Of a stretch of 64,000 nt of DNA, positions 27,182-35,684 are shown piece by piece. The translations under genes and the position numbers were made by a program. How positions within the stretch are numbered: position 1 is the first letter of the stretch; each line of letters begins with the position of its first letter. Origin of the DNA: Bacteroidales bacterium UBA1181 (GTDB taxonomy: Bacteria > Bacteroidota > Bacteroidia > Bacteroidales > Paludibacteraceae); NCBI GenBank assembly GCA_002310215.1, contig DBYR01000006.1, forward strand, positions 1 to 64,000, in the 5' to 3' direction. The notes below the pieces were generated by a model. The model was not told where the DNA came from. It did not search any database and worked only from the letters and a program-made list of their open reading frames with translations.

Positions 27182-27539
27182 CAAGAAGCAGTACAACGCA
27201 TTTCGAGTAGCGGCGGCCTCGACGGACGGATACACGGTCGACACACACTTTGGCAGAGCCACAGACTTTTACATTTACCAGTTCTTCGAGGGAGAATGGG
27301 TCTATGTGGAGAGACGCACGGCACCCCCTGTTTGTCAGAACGGAGTACACTCCAGGGACGACATGGAGAAGCGGGTGGAACTCTTCTCCGACTGTCAATA
27401 CGTCACCGCGTCACGCATCGGAATAGGAGCCAGCGCCCTGCTGACACAGAAGGGGATCGTGGCGATGGCCTTGCCGGGCGAGCTGACCGACGCTTTAGAC
27501 AAAATTTATTCTTACAACGAAATTCAAAACTTATTTTAA
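27174..27539 (+). CDS. NifX/NafY-like cofactor-binding protein
   Basis: 121 residues. Dinitrogenase iron-molybdenum cofactor family fold: RVAAASTDGYTVDTHFGRATDFYIYQF, ending ELTDALDKIY. Such proteins carry NifB-cofactor between assembly partners. It overlaps the nifB-like gene, so it replaces the NifX domain that is fused to NifB in many bacteria. Two Cys (residues 54 and 74 region) are visible; the role of these is unknown. Confidence 0.88.
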   Translation: MDDKKQYNAFRVAAASTDGYTVDTHFGRATDFYIYQFFEGEWVYVERRTAPPVCQNGVHSRDDMEKRVELFSDCQYVTASRIGIGASALLTQKGIVAMALPGELTDALDKIYSYNEIQNLF

Positions 27540-27583
27540 TTATTCACCCGCCACATTTCGTGGCATAAAACAGTATATGCACA

Positions 27584-28432
27584 ATGGCAGAAATCAGACA
27601 AATAGCAATTTACGGAAAAGGTGGTATCGGTAAATCCACAACCACCCAGAATTTAACGGCCGGATTGGTAGAACATGGTAAGAAAGTGATGGTGGTAGGC
27701 TGTGATCCGAAGGCTGATTCCACACGTCTCCTGTTGGGCGGATTGGCTCAAAAAACAGTGTTGGACACCATTCGTGACGAGGGTGAGGACATCTCCCTGG
27801 ATAGGATCATGAAAGAGGGATTCGGCGGTACGCGCTGCGTGGAGTCCGGTGGTCCGGAGCCAGGCGTGGGATGTGCGGGCCGTGGTATCATCACCTCCAT
27901 CAACATGTTGGAAAACTTGGGCGCCTATACGGACGACTTGGACTATGTGTTCTATGACGTGTTGGGTGACGTGGTCTGCGGTGGATTCGCGATGCCAATC
28001 CGTGAGGGCAAGGCCAAGGAAATCTATATCGTGGCTTCGGGTGAGATGATGGCCCTCTACGCGGCGAACAACATCGCCAAGGGTATCCAGCGCTACGCAA
28101 GGTCCGGCGGTGTACGCTTGGGCGGTATCATCTGTAACTCCAGAAACGTGGACCGCGAGTTGGACTTGCTCCGCGCCTTCGCGAAGGAATTGGGCACCCA
28201 ACTTCTCTATTTCGTGCCTCGTAACAACATCGTTCAACGTGCCGAGATCAACAAGAAGACGGTCATCGAATACAAGCCTGATTCAGACCAGGCGGAGGAG
28301 TATCGTAACCTCGCCAAGGCGGTCATCGATAACACAAGCTTCGTGATCCCGACTCCAATGACCCAAGAGCGTCTGGAAGAGATCTTGCTCGAGTATGGTT
28401 TGATGGACAATGCGGACGACTATAGGATCTAA
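27584..28432 (+). CDS. NifH-like nitrogenase reductase
   Basis: 282 residues. P-loop GKGGIGKST (11-19), CDPKADST, and the two cluster-ligand cysteines Cys96 (VGCAGRG) and Cys131 (GDVVCGGFAMPIRE) that hold one 4Fe-4S cluster between two subunits. Arg99 corresponds to the ADP-ribosylation site of NifH. It would give electrons to a D/K partner in an ATP-driven way. It is the only NifH in the window although two D/K pairs are present, so it may serve both. Sequence is NifH-like in all motifs, so assignment to true nitrogenase or nitrogenase-like group needs a tree. Confidence 0.93.
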   Translation: MAEIRQIAIYGKGGIGKSTTTQNLTAGLVEHGKKVMVVGCDPKADSTRLLLGGLAQKTVLDTIRDEGEDISLDRIMKEGFGGTRCVESGGPEPGVGCAGRGIITSINMLENLGAYTDDLDYVFYDVLGDVVCGGFAMPIREGKAKEIYIVASGEMMALYAANNIAKGIQRYARSGGVRLGGIICNSRNVDRELDLLRAFAKELGTQLLYFVPRNNIVQRAEINKKTVIEYKPDSDQAEEYRNLAKAVIDNTSFVIPTPMTQERLEEILLEYGLMDNADDYRI

Positions 28433-28477
28433 TTAAGAGTTAAGAATTAAGAGTTTAAAGGTAAAAGTTGATAGTTT
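28433..28477 (+). repeat. TTAAGAATTAAG tract inside the nitrogenase-like operon
   Basis: The gap between the nifH-like and second nifX-like gene contains ATTAAGAGTTAAGAATTAAG-type short repeats, the same AT-rich tract as at 15670-15702 and 33515-33555. Confidence 0.5.
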
Positions 28478-28948
28478 ATGAGGTACAAAATTGCGGTTGC
28501 CACATCTGACGGAGTGAATGTAGACCTGCATTTTGGGTCGGCTCGGAGCTTCGACATCTACACGGTCGACGATACGGACTTCCTGAAAATAGAGACCAGG
28601 GATGTCCCAACCTCAGACGATCAGGTTCTCTCGAGCACCAACAATGTCGGTGGCGAGACTGGTTGTGGCACAAATAATGGCAACGGCTGTAACTCCGGTT
28701 GTGGCGCCGGCTGCGGAAGCAAGAACGGCTGCGACAACGGAGGGAAGTCGGAAGCCGTGGAGTCGCTTTCCGATTGCCGATGTGTGGTCTGCAAAAAGAT
28801 CGGGCGCAACATCCTGAAGCAGTTCGAGCGCAAGGCGATATCGGTTTTCGACATAGAAATGCCTATCAAAGAGGCCTTGGACAAGATTGTCGCCTACTAC
28901 TACAAGATCGACGAGAGGAAGCTGAAGTTTAAAAATCAAGAAGAATAA
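28478..28948 (+). CDS. NifX-like protein with Cys/Gly/Asn-rich insert
   Basis: 156 residues. The dinitrogenase cofactor-family fold (KIAVATSDGVNVDLHFGSARSFDIYTV ... ISVFDIEMPIKEALDKIV) is split by a ~45-residue insert at about 55-95 containing TGCGTNNGNG, CNSGCGAGCGSKNGC and a later CRCVVC. The insert holds many Cys and is low-complexity, as in metal-binding or cluster-holding loops. The gene sits between nifH-like and D-like genes, so a role in cluster delivery to the D/K protein is inferred. Not seen in standard NifX/NafY/VnfY that I know. Confidence 0.85.
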   Translation: MRYKIAVATSDGVNVDLHFGSARSFDIYTVDDTDFLKIETRDVPTSDDQVLSSTNNVGGETGCGTNNGNGCNSGCGAGCGSKNGCDNGGKSEAVESLSDCRCVVCKKIGRNILKQFERKAISVFDIEMPIKEALDKIVAYYYKIDERKLKFKNQEE

Positions 28949-28957
28949 AAATTCATT

Positions 28958-30520
28958 ATGGCGAATAGAATCAATTTAAATATGACCACCGTCGAGAACC
29001 GCGAGTTGCGGCTCGGCACGATCATCGGGTGGGACGGCTCGGCCAAGCAGCTGATCGAACAGTCTGCCTACGACGAGCGAAGCGTGAAGAAGCACGGAGG
29101 CTGCAAGGGCGCCGGACAAGGCTGTAGGCTTTGCGAATTGCAGAGCCCACTGAACCAAGAGACCATGTGCTCCAATGCCATCGTACAGTGTCAGATCGGT
29201 AACCTTACCGACTGTGTCTTGATCAACCACGCACCAATCGGTTGTAGTAGTGAGGACGCTAAGTTTAACCTTACCATGCACATGGGTCTCGCGCGTCGCG
29301 GCAAACCGCAGCAGAACACGCTGAACATCAGCACGAACCTTCAGGAGAAGGACATGGTGTTCGGTGGCGCGGCCAAGCTGAGGCAGGCCATCCGCATCGC
29401 CAAGGAGCGCTACAATCCGAAGGCTATCTTCATCGCCATGGCCTGTGCGACGGCCATCACGGGCGAGGATATCGATAGCGTGGCGGAGGAGCTGGAACCG
29501 GAGGTGGGTGTGCCTATCATTCCACTGCACTGCGAAGGTTTCCGTAGCAAACACTGGAGCACGGGCTTCGACGTGGCCTTCCACGGTGTGCTAAGGCAGA
29601 TCGTCGACAAGAACCCGAAGAAGAAGCAAAAGGACCTCATCAATATCATCGCCTTGTGGGGAACAGACTGGTTCACCGATTTGTTGAAGCCACTTGGCTT
29701 GCGGGTGAACTACCTGTTGGATTGCGCCTCGTTCGAGGAGATCCGTCAGGCTTCGGAGGCAATCGCCACCACCACCTTCTGCGAAACGCTCGGTGGATAC
29801 ATGGGTGCGGCGCTCGAAGACCAGTTCGGCGTGCCACAGATCGACGCCCCACAACCTTACGGTATCAAGGGAACAGACGCTTGGTTGCGCGCCATCGCCA
29901 AGGTGGTGGGCAAGGAGAAGGAAGTTGAGGAGTATATCGAAAGCGAGCATAAACGTATCGCTCCGAAATTGGAGGAGTACCGTGAATACTTCAAAGGCAA
30001 GTACGGAATGGTGCTCACCGGTTCCGCCTACGCACACGGATTGATCAGCGTATTGGCTGAGTTGGGCATCAAGAACGAGGCCGCCCTGGTCTTCCACCAC
30101 GACCCAGTCTACGATGGTGCGGGTAAGAACCAAGACACCTTGAAGGAGTTGGTCGAGACCTACGGTGATATTCCTCACTACACGGTCAGCAAGACACGTG
30201 CCTTCCAGTTGCCTCAACTCTTGAAACGTGTGAAGACGGACTTCCTGATCATCCGTCACCCAGGTCTCGCCTCAGTGGCCGGACACCTTGGTGTGCCAAC
30301 CTTCGCCTTAGGCGACGAGCACATCCCTGTGGGTTACGACGGAATCCTGCGTGTGGGTGAGATCCTGAAGGGTGTGTTGGCCCGCACGAAGTTCAACAAG
30401 ACACTGCAGCGCCACGTACGCTTGCCTTACAACGATTGGTGGTTCAGCCAGACCGATCCGTTCAAGCTCACCAACGATAAGGAGGTCTTCAAGGAGATCG
30501 AAGAGCGATTGGGCGAATAA
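28958..30520 (+). CDS. Nitrogenase-like alpha (D) subunit, pair 1
   Basis: 520 residues. Three Cys match the P-cluster positions of NifD: Cys71, Cys96 (NHAPIGC) and Cys163 (AMACATAITGEDI). HCEGFRSKHWSTGFD corresponds to the NifD CEGFRG region. Cys275 in TTFCETLGGYMGAALEDQFGVP has the same spacing to the following (E-x2-[YF]-G-[IV]-P) as NifD Cys275, the Fe ligand of the cofactor. Near the cofactor's other end it reads GDEHIPVGYDG with His455; whether His455 is the equivalent of NifD His442 cannot be settled by eye. Overall divergence from NifD and absence of nifEN argue against N2 fixation. Pairs with the next gene. Confidence 0.9.
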   Translation: MANRINLNMTTVENRELRLGTIIGWDGSAKQLIEQSAYDERSVKKHGGCKGAGQGCRLCELQSPLNQETMCSNAIVQCQIGNLTDCVLINHAPIGCSSEDAKFNLTMHMGLARRGKPQQNTLNISTNLQEKDMVFGGAAKLRQAIRIAKERYNPKAIFIAMACATAITGEDIDSVAEELEPEVGVPIIPLHCEGFRSKHWSTGFDVAFHGVLRQIVDKNPKKKQKDLINIIALWGTDWFTDLLKPLGLRVNYLLDCASFEEIRQASEAIATTTFCETLGGYMGAALEDQFGVPQIDAPQPYGIKGTDAWLRAIAKVVGKEKEVEEYIESEHKRIAPKLEEYREYFKGKYGMVLTGSAYAHGLISVLAELGIKNEAALVFHHDPVYDGAGKNQDTLKELVETYGDIPHYTVSKTRAFQLPQLLKRVKTDFLIIRHPGLASVAGHLGVPTFALGDEHIPVGYDGILRVGEILKGVLARTKFNKTLQRHVRLPYNDWWFSQTDPFKLTNDKEVFKEIEERLGE

Positions 30521-30556
30521 TTCCTCTAAGTTTTTAACATCAAAAGAATCAATCAA

Positions 30557-31906
30557 ATGAGCGAAATACAAAAGAAGAAACCTTCGGTAATATCCGATGT
30601 CCGATATGCTTGCGCGGTGGGTGCGACCAACACCGTAGTGGCCATCAAAGGTGCAGTGCCAATCGCCAATTGTAGCCCTGGCTGTCAGCTGAAGACTACC
30701 GCCATGTTGACCTTCGAGAACGGTTTTCAAGGTAGTATCGCGGCTGGAGGCGGAAACATGCCAAGCTCCAACGCTACAGAGAATGATGTGGTCTTCGGTG
30801 GTATAAAGACCCTCGACAATCTTATCAAATCAACGCTGAAGATCTACGACGGAGACCTCTTCGTGGTCCTGACGGGTTGTACGGGTGAGCTGATCGGCGA
30901 CAACGTGCCTGACCTCGTGGGCAAGTACCAGAAGGCGGGCTACCCTATCGTCTACGCCAACACGGCCGGTTTCAAGGGCAATAATATCTTCGGTCACGAA
31001 ACAGTGGTGGATGCCATCATCGACCAATACGTAGGGAACTACGAAGGAGAGAAGAAGAAAGGGCTCGTCAACCTCTGGTTTGAAGTGCCTTACTACAACC
31101 AGAACTGGCGAGGAGACTACCAGGAGCTCGCACGTATCTTGCGTGGCGCAGGCTTGGAAGTGAACGTGTTGTTCGGTCCTGAGAACCCGGGCGTGGAGGC
31201 TTGGAAACGCATTCCTCAGGCGCAATTCAACCTGGTGGTTTCACCATGGGTGGGCGTCAAGAATGCGGAGCATCTCCAGAAGAAGTACAACCAACCCTAC
31301 CTGCACATCCCTGAGATCCCTGTCGGCGAGGAGGCTACGGCTAAGTTCATCCGTCAGGTGGTGGAGTTCGCAGGCATCGACAAGAAGCAGTCCGAGGAGT
31401 TCATCAAGCAAGAGGCGGATATCTATTACTACTACCTCGAACACTTCTCCGAGTTCTTCGCGGAATATTGGTACGGTATGCCAAGCGAGTTTGTCGTGAC
31501 GGCGGACGCATCCTACGCATTGGCCTACTCGAAGTTCCTGGCGGACCAGATCGGCCTGATCCCGAAACAGGTGATCATCACCGACAAGACACCGGAAAAG
31601 TTCCGCCCCGCCATTTCGGAGTACTTCAAGAACAATATCTCCGAGGGAGTGAGCATCGATGTCGTCTTCGAAGAGGATGGTTACGAGGTGGAGAAACTGA
31701 TTGATAACGTGGAGTTCAAGGCAGGCAAACCATTGATCCTCGGCACCTCTTGGGAGCTCAACCTCGCCAACAAGAAGAACGCCTTGTTCTTTGAGATCTC
31801 GACGCCTTCGTCCGAGACGCTCATCGTCAACCGTTCCCACGTCGGCTACAAAGGCGCCTTGCAGTTCCTGGAAAGGATCTATAGCGCATCTGTTGGAGGA
31901 AAATAA
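30557..31906 (+). CDS. Nitrogenase-like beta (K) subunit, pair 1
   Basis: 449 residues. Cys19 (YACAVGA), Cys43 (NCSPGC) and Cys108 (VLTGCTGELIGDN) match the three P-cluster cysteines of NifK, so with the D subunit all six P-cluster ligands are kept. This differs from NifEN or the chlorophyll-type enzymes, which hold simpler clusters. ANTAGFKGNN and LVVSPWVGVKNAEHL are shared with the second K gene. It lies 36 bases after D and ends the operon, followed by a terminator at 31930. Confidence 0.9.
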   Translation: MSEIQKKKPSVISDVRYACAVGATNTVVAIKGAVPIANCSPGCQLKTTAMLTFENGFQGSIAAGGGNMPSSNATENDVVFGGIKTLDNLIKSTLKIYDGDLFVVLTGCTGELIGDNVPDLVGKYQKAGYPIVYANTAGFKGNNIFGHETVVDAIIDQYVGNYEGEKKKGLVNLWFEVPYYNQNWRGDYQELARILRGAGLEVNVLFGPENPGVEAWKRIPQAQFNLVVSPWVGVKNAEHLQKKYNQPYLHIPEIPVGEEATAKFIRQVVEFAGIDKKQSEEFIKQEADIYYYYLEHFSEFFAEYWYGMPSEFVVTADASYALAYSKFLADQIGLIPKQVIITDKTPEKFRPAISEYFKNNISEGVSIDVVFEEDGYEVEKLIDNVEFKAGKPLILGTSWELNLANKKNALFFEISTPSSETLIVNRSHVGYKGALQFLERIYSASVGGK

Positions 31907-31929
31907 TCAAACCCTCATATTCGGAAAGT

Positions 31930-31960
31930 GTCGTCTGGACTATGTTCAGGCGGCATTTTT
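31930..31960 (+). terminator. Terminator of the nitrogenase-like operon
   Basis: GTCGTCTG (31930-31937) pairs with CAGGCGGC (31947-31954) using G-C, A-T and G-U pairs, followed by ATTTTT. Confidence 0.65.
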
Positions 31961-32062
31961 GTTATGGATATTCATGGCAGATAAAAACTCCATGATCCGC
32001 GTCTTAACACTCCCCTAGATAGAATAAATCAACTACTAAAAACGTATTATTAGAAAAATACT

Positions 32063-32111
32063 CCATAATTATCATTTTTCTTGCAACAAACATTCTACTA
32101 TACTACATTTG
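32063..32111 (+). promoter_or_regulatory. Promoter with sulfur box before leader peptide 1
   Basis: CCATAATTATC box starting 32063, 18 bases before TTG (32081-32083); 20-base spacer; TACATTTG (32104-32111). From CTCCATAATT to AACAAACAT it is almost the same as 37498-37527. Confidence 0.75.
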
Positions 32112-32136
32112 CAATATCAAAACGAAAGGCAAAGAA

Positions 32137-32331
32137 ATGGACAAGAGAATAAACATAGATATTACCGCAGCCCAAATGCCAGGGATGAATCTTCCCGAGG
32201 TTGCCGGAGGTCTATTCCTTGCCGAATCACATTCTATCTATTTATCAGTATCTACAAGAATTTCTTGTCAGGCACAACTGCGATGTTCCATATGCGAGTG
32301 TTGTTGCCGATGTTGCATGCCGATGTGCTAA
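32137..32331 (+). CDS. Cys-rich leader peptide 1
   Basis: 64 codons ending in a tail with nine Cys (RCSICECCCRCCMPMC, stop). It aligns with the 60-codon ORF at 37573: shared start (M-D/N-K/R-x-INI), shared NLP, LF and SHS, and the tail RCS-x2-x-CCCRCCMP-x-C. The Cys codons (TGT and TGC) are packed in the last 21 codons, just before the stop and a conserved RNA element, as in amino acid attenuators. It has no signal peptide. It precedes CBS/CGL, whose product is cysteine, so ribosome stalling at Cys codons in cysteine shortage is the natural model. A metal-binding peptide is the alternative. The N-terminal conservation is more than an attenuator needs. Confidence 0.8.
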   Translation: MDKRINIDITAAQMPGMNLPEVAGGLFLAESHSIYLSVSTRISCQAQLRCSICECCCRCCMPMC

Positions 32332-32339
32332 ATTCCTAC

Positions 32340-32430
32340 AATCGGACAATCACAGATCTTTAAGGTTATCCCTTTAGGGGGCAATCCACCATCATTATTT
32401 TTTCAAGTCTCGGATTCCTTTTGTCCGATT
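32340..32430 (+). promoter_or_regulatory. Conserved RNA element downstream of leader peptide 1
   Basis: AATCGGACAA (32340-32349) pairs perfectly with TTGTCCGATT (32421-32430). Inside lie a conserved TTAAGGTTATCCC-TTTA-GGG (32360-32379) small hairpin and a T6 run (32398-32403). Distances from the stop codon to GGACAA (+13), to TTAAGGTTA (+29) and to T6 (+67) equal those in the second leader. The structure could switch between a closed and an open form depending on where the ribosome stops. Confidence 0.7.
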
Positions 32431-32503
32431 AGGTAAGTTACAATCAAATAACTTATTGTATACCATATAATTATAAAAATAATCAAACATAAATAATACC
32501 AAA

Positions 32504-33481
32504 ATGGCAGTTTATAGTAACATATTGGAAACGATTGGCAACACACCGATTGTCCAACTCTCAAGATTGAACACAGGTAAGAGTTCCCTATTCTTAAAAT
32601 TGGAGAATCAGAACCCTGGGGGTAGCATCAAGGACCGCACCGGACTGAACATGATCGTCCAGGCGGAGAAGCGCGGAACGATCCGTCCGGGGCAACTCAT
32701 CGTGGAGGCCACAGCGGGCAACACAGGGTTAGGCCTTGCGTTGGCCAGCCGATTGAAAGGTTACAAGCTCTTGCTGGTGATCCCTGACAAGATGAGCACC
32801 GAGAAGATCAACCACCTCCGCGCATTGGGTGTGGAGACCGTCATCACCCGAAGCGATGTGGGCAAAGGTCACCCGGAGTATTACCAAGACTTGGCCGCAC
32901 GGATCGCGCAAGAGCGGGGCGGTTATTACATCAACCAATTCGAGAACCAAGACAACCCCGACACGCACTTCCTAACCACAGGCCCTGAAATCTGGGAGCA
33001 GTTGGAGCACAAGGTGGACGCTGTCGTCGTGGGCGTCGGCTCAGCGGGCACATTAACCGGCTTGACAAAATTCTTCAAGACCGTCAGTCCACAGACCGAG
33101 TTCATCCTCGCCGACCCGAAAGGCTCCGTCCTTGCGGACTACATCAACCTGAAGAAACTGCGCAACGATGCGGGTTCATGGTTCGTCGAGGGCATCGGAG
33201 AGGATTACATCCCTAAGCTGGCGGACTTCGATTTGGTGACGAAAGCCTATGAAGTGACCGACGAGGAGAGCTTCACCGCCGCCCGTCTTTTGCTGAGGGA
33301 AGAAGGCATCCTGGCAGGATCCTCCACCGGCACGCTCCTAAGCGCCGCCCTACGTTACGCACAGGAACAGACCACCCCGAAACGGATCGTCACCCTAGCT
33401 TGCGACAGCGGTAACAAATACCTCTCCAAGATGTTCAACGACGAATGGTTGAAGGAGAAAAACCTAAACGTCAAGTTATAA
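32504..33481 (+). CDS. Cystathionine beta-synthase-type PLP enzyme
   Basis: 325 residues of the beta-replacement PLP family. PLP lysine Lys43 in NPGGSIKDRTGLN, loop ATAGNTGLGLALASRLKGYK, VGVGSAGTLTG, and FVEGIGEDYIP, the last typical of CBS and not of CysK. Adjacent CGL (77 bases downstream) makes the pair serine + homocysteine to cystathionine to cysteine (reverse transsulfuration, as MccA/MccB). It lacks the CBS regulatory tail. Alternative: an O-acetylserine-dependent CysK/CBS of dual activity. It is the first structural gene behind the Cys-rich leader. Confidence 0.88.
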   Translation: MAVYSNILETIGNTPIVQLSRLNTGKSSLFLKLENQNPGGSIKDRTGLNMIVQAEKRGTIRPGQLIVEATAGNTGLGLALASRLKGYKLLLVIPDKMSTEKINHLRALGVETVITRSDVGKGHPEYYQDLAARIAQERGGYYINQFENQDNPDTHFLTTGPEIWEQLEHKVDAVVVGVGSAGTLTGLTKFFKTVSPQTEFILADPKGSVLADYINLKKLRNDAGSWFVEGIGEDYIPKLADFDLVTKAYEVTDEESFTAARLLLREEGILAGSSTGTLLSAALRYAQEQTTPKRIVTLACDSGNKYLSKMFNDEWLKEKNLNVKL

Positions 33482-33555
33482 ATTGACTACGTCGAACTAA
33501 CGTTTCACAATTCATAATTCTTAATTCTTAATTCTTAATTCTTAATTCTTAATTA
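33481..33555 (-). repeat. Inverted copy of the 26-bp repeat with TTAATTCTTAATTC tract
   Basis: AATTGACTACGTCGAACTAACGTTTC at 33481-33506 is the reverse complement of the repeat at 15731-15756 and 59525-59578, followed by TTAATTC repeats that run up to the CGL start. It lies inside an operon. Confidence 0.75.
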
Positions 33556-33557
33556 TC

Positions 33558-34715
33558 ATGGCATACGGATTTTCAACAAGGGCGATCCACAACGGAGAAG
33601 AGCCCGATTTCAGAGAAGGAGCAAGCGGCGACGTCGCAGTTCCCATACATTTAGCTACCACTTTCGCAAGAGAGAAAGCCAGTCATCCAACAGCAGGCTA
33701 CGAATACACCCGAAGCCTCAACCCTACACGCAAAGCGCTGGAGGAGAAGTTGGCCGCATTGGACGGTGCAAAACACGGCCTCGCCTTTTCGTCAGGCTTA
33801 GCCGCCGCCTCGACACTGATCATATCACTGCTGAAGACCGGCGACAACGTGATCGGTTTCGACGACCTCTACGGTGGCACCAGACGACTGCTCAGCAACG
33901 TGTTCGTGAACTTCGGCATCACAACCACTTACGTCGACGCGACCGTTCCCGAGAACATCGAGCAGGCTATCAAGCCTGAGACGAGACTGATCTGGATAGA
34001 ATCACCCACCAACCCATTGCTAAAAATCGCCGACATAAAAGCTATCGCACAAATCGCCAAGAGACACGGGCTCATCCTCGTGGTGGACAACACCTTCCTG
34101 TCACCCTACTTCCAAAAACCACTTGAGTTAGGGGCGGACGTGGTGGTCTACAGCACAACCAAATACATCGGAGGCCACAGCGACGCGTTAGGCGGATCCA
34201 TCGTCCTGAACAACGATGAATTCTACCAGAAGATCGCCTACAACCAGAACGCTGTCGGTGCGGTGCTCTCACCATTCGACAGTTACCTGACCCTGCGCGG
34301 AGCCAAGACCCTCGCCGTGCGCATGGAGCAGCACCAGAGGAACGCGCAGGCGTTGGCCGAGTTCCTGCAACAATCGCCGAAAGTCAAGCGCGTACTCTAC
34401 CCAGGGCTGAAGGACCATCCGCACCACGACATCGCGGCGGCGCAGACCACAGGCTTCGGTGGCGTCCTCTCGTTCGAACTGGAGGGAACACTCACGGACG
34501 CCGAGAACTTCCTGTCGAAGCTGAAACTCTTCTCGACCGCAGAGAGTTTGGGTGGCGTGGAGAGCCTGGCGGAGATACCAGCCATCATGACACACGCCTC
34601 CGTGCCGAAGGAGGTGCGCGAGAAGAACGGAATCTCCGACACGCTGATCCGCATCTCGGCAGGCATAGAAAACACGGAAGATCTAATCAACGATTTCCGC
34701 CAAGCATTGAAATGA
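33558..34715 (+). CDS. Cystathionine gamma-lyase/synthase family enzyme
   Basis: 385 residues, gamma-family PLP enzyme. PLP lysine Lys202 in YSTTKYIGGHSDA; other motifs are YEYTRSLNPTRKALEEKLAALDG, HGLAFSSGLAA and SLGGVESLAEIPA. The length (~385) fits cystathionine gamma-lyase/synthase better than O-acetylhomoserine sulfhydrylase (~425). Next to CBS it most likely cleaves cystathionine to cysteine; synthase activity cannot be excluded from sequence. Co-transcribed with CBS. Confidence 0.9.
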   Translation: MAYGFSTRAIHNGEEPDFREGASGDVAVPIHLATTFAREKASHPTAGYEYTRSLNPTRKALEEKLAALDGAKHGLAFSSGLAAASTLIISLLKTGDNVIGFDDLYGGTRRLLSNVFVNFGITTTYVDATVPENIEQAIKPETRLIWIESPTNPLLKIADIKAIAQIAKRHGLILVVDNTFLSPYFQKPLELGADVVVYSTTKYIGGHSDALGGSIVLNNDEFYQKIAYNQNAVGAVLSPFDSYLTLRGAKTLAVRMEQHQRNAQALAEFLQQSPKVKRVLYPGLKDHPHHDIAAAQTTGFGGVLSFELEGTLTDAENFLSKLKLFSTAESLGGVESLAEIPAIMTHASVPKEVREKNGISDTLIRISAGIENTEDLINDFRQALK

Positions 34716-34757
34716 TACACTAAATAATTATTTATTAATCTGCAAAAAAGAAAAATT

Positions 34758-35585
34758 ATGGGCAAGATCAGACCCGAATTTCAGGAGAACGTTTCAGAAA
34801 CGCTCTTGATTCCTCTCTTCATGAGGGCTAAAGAATCCAAGGAAAAAGATCCTATCATCACGGACAAGACGTCGGAAGATATCCTTTCGATGGTAGATTA
34901 TGACTTTAGCAAATTTTCTGCAGATGAACGATGTCAACTATGTGTGTCATTTAGAACTAAATATTTCGATAACGTATTGAAGGACTTTGTGAGCAAATAC
35001 GACGATGCGGTGGTGGTGCTCGTCGCATGCGGACTGGACCCGCGCATTGAGCGTGTCGCCATCAGCAAGAAGTACCAAGCCTACGAATTGGACTTCCTGG
35101 ACGTGATCAATCTGAGGCGGCAGTTCCTGCCAGAATCGTCCGACAACAAATATCTCACAGGCAATATCACAACCGACGGATGGATCAAATCCATCAAGGA
35201 GGAGCACCCCAACGGGCACTTCCTGTTCATCCTGGAGGGGGTGGCGATGTACCTGACAGAGGAAGAGGTGAAGCGGGTTTTCCACAACATCGACGCGAAC
35301 TTCGAAAACGCGGAAGTGTACATGGAGCGCATGAACAAGTACTTGAGCGAGCGTACCAACCTCCACGAGTCCGTCAAGAACACCAAAGCCTCTTTCCGCT
35401 GGGGATGCGACAATCCGAGGCAAATCGAGCAATGGGTCAAATCCTTTAAGCTGACGGACGAGTATTACTACTACTCGGACGAGTTCAAGAAAATACGGAA
35501 GCGTATAGGCTTAAAGGCTCTACCGCTCAAATTTCTTCCCAAGCAAAGCCGTTCACTCGGCATCTGGGGATATGTGAAAAGTTGA
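34758..35585 (+). CDS. Class I SAM-dependent methyltransferase, LCM/COG3315 type
   Basis: 275 residues with the leucine carboxyl methyltransferase-like order: FRTKYFDNVL, a SAM-binding strand VVLVACGLDPRIER, acidic residue in YELDFLDVINLRR, and ILEGVAMYLTEEEVKRV. Members methylate carboxyl or hydroxyl groups of diverse small molecules, so the substrate is open. In this operon of cysteine and sulfur-transfer genes, methylation of a sulfur compound is possible but inferred. 42 bases after CGL. Confidence 0.85.
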   Translation: MGKIRPEFQENVSETLLIPLFMRAKESKEKDPIITDKTSEDILSMVDYDFSKFSADERCQLCVSFRTKYFDNVLKDFVSKYDDAVVVLVACGLDPRIERVAISKKYQAYELDFLDVINLRRQFLPESSDNKYLTGNITTDGWIKSIKEEHPNGHFLFILEGVAMYLTEEEVKRVFHNIDANFENAEVYMERMNKYLSERTNLHESVKNTKASFRWGCDNPRQIEQWVKSFKLTDEYYYYSDEFKKIRKRIGLKALPLKFLPKQSRSLGIWGYVKS

Positions 35586-35684
35586 AACATCAGCTAAAAT
35601 TAGAGAGAATTGTTTAATAATTGGACTAAATATGTGTTCGCAATGGATTAAGAAAAATTCTTTATAACTAACTAAGAGTGAACT

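Noticed and set aside
33558..34715. O-acetylhomoserine sulfhydrylase
   Set aside because: Length and partner CBS fit cystathionine gamma-lyase/synthase better; sulfhydrylases are usually ~40 residues longer.
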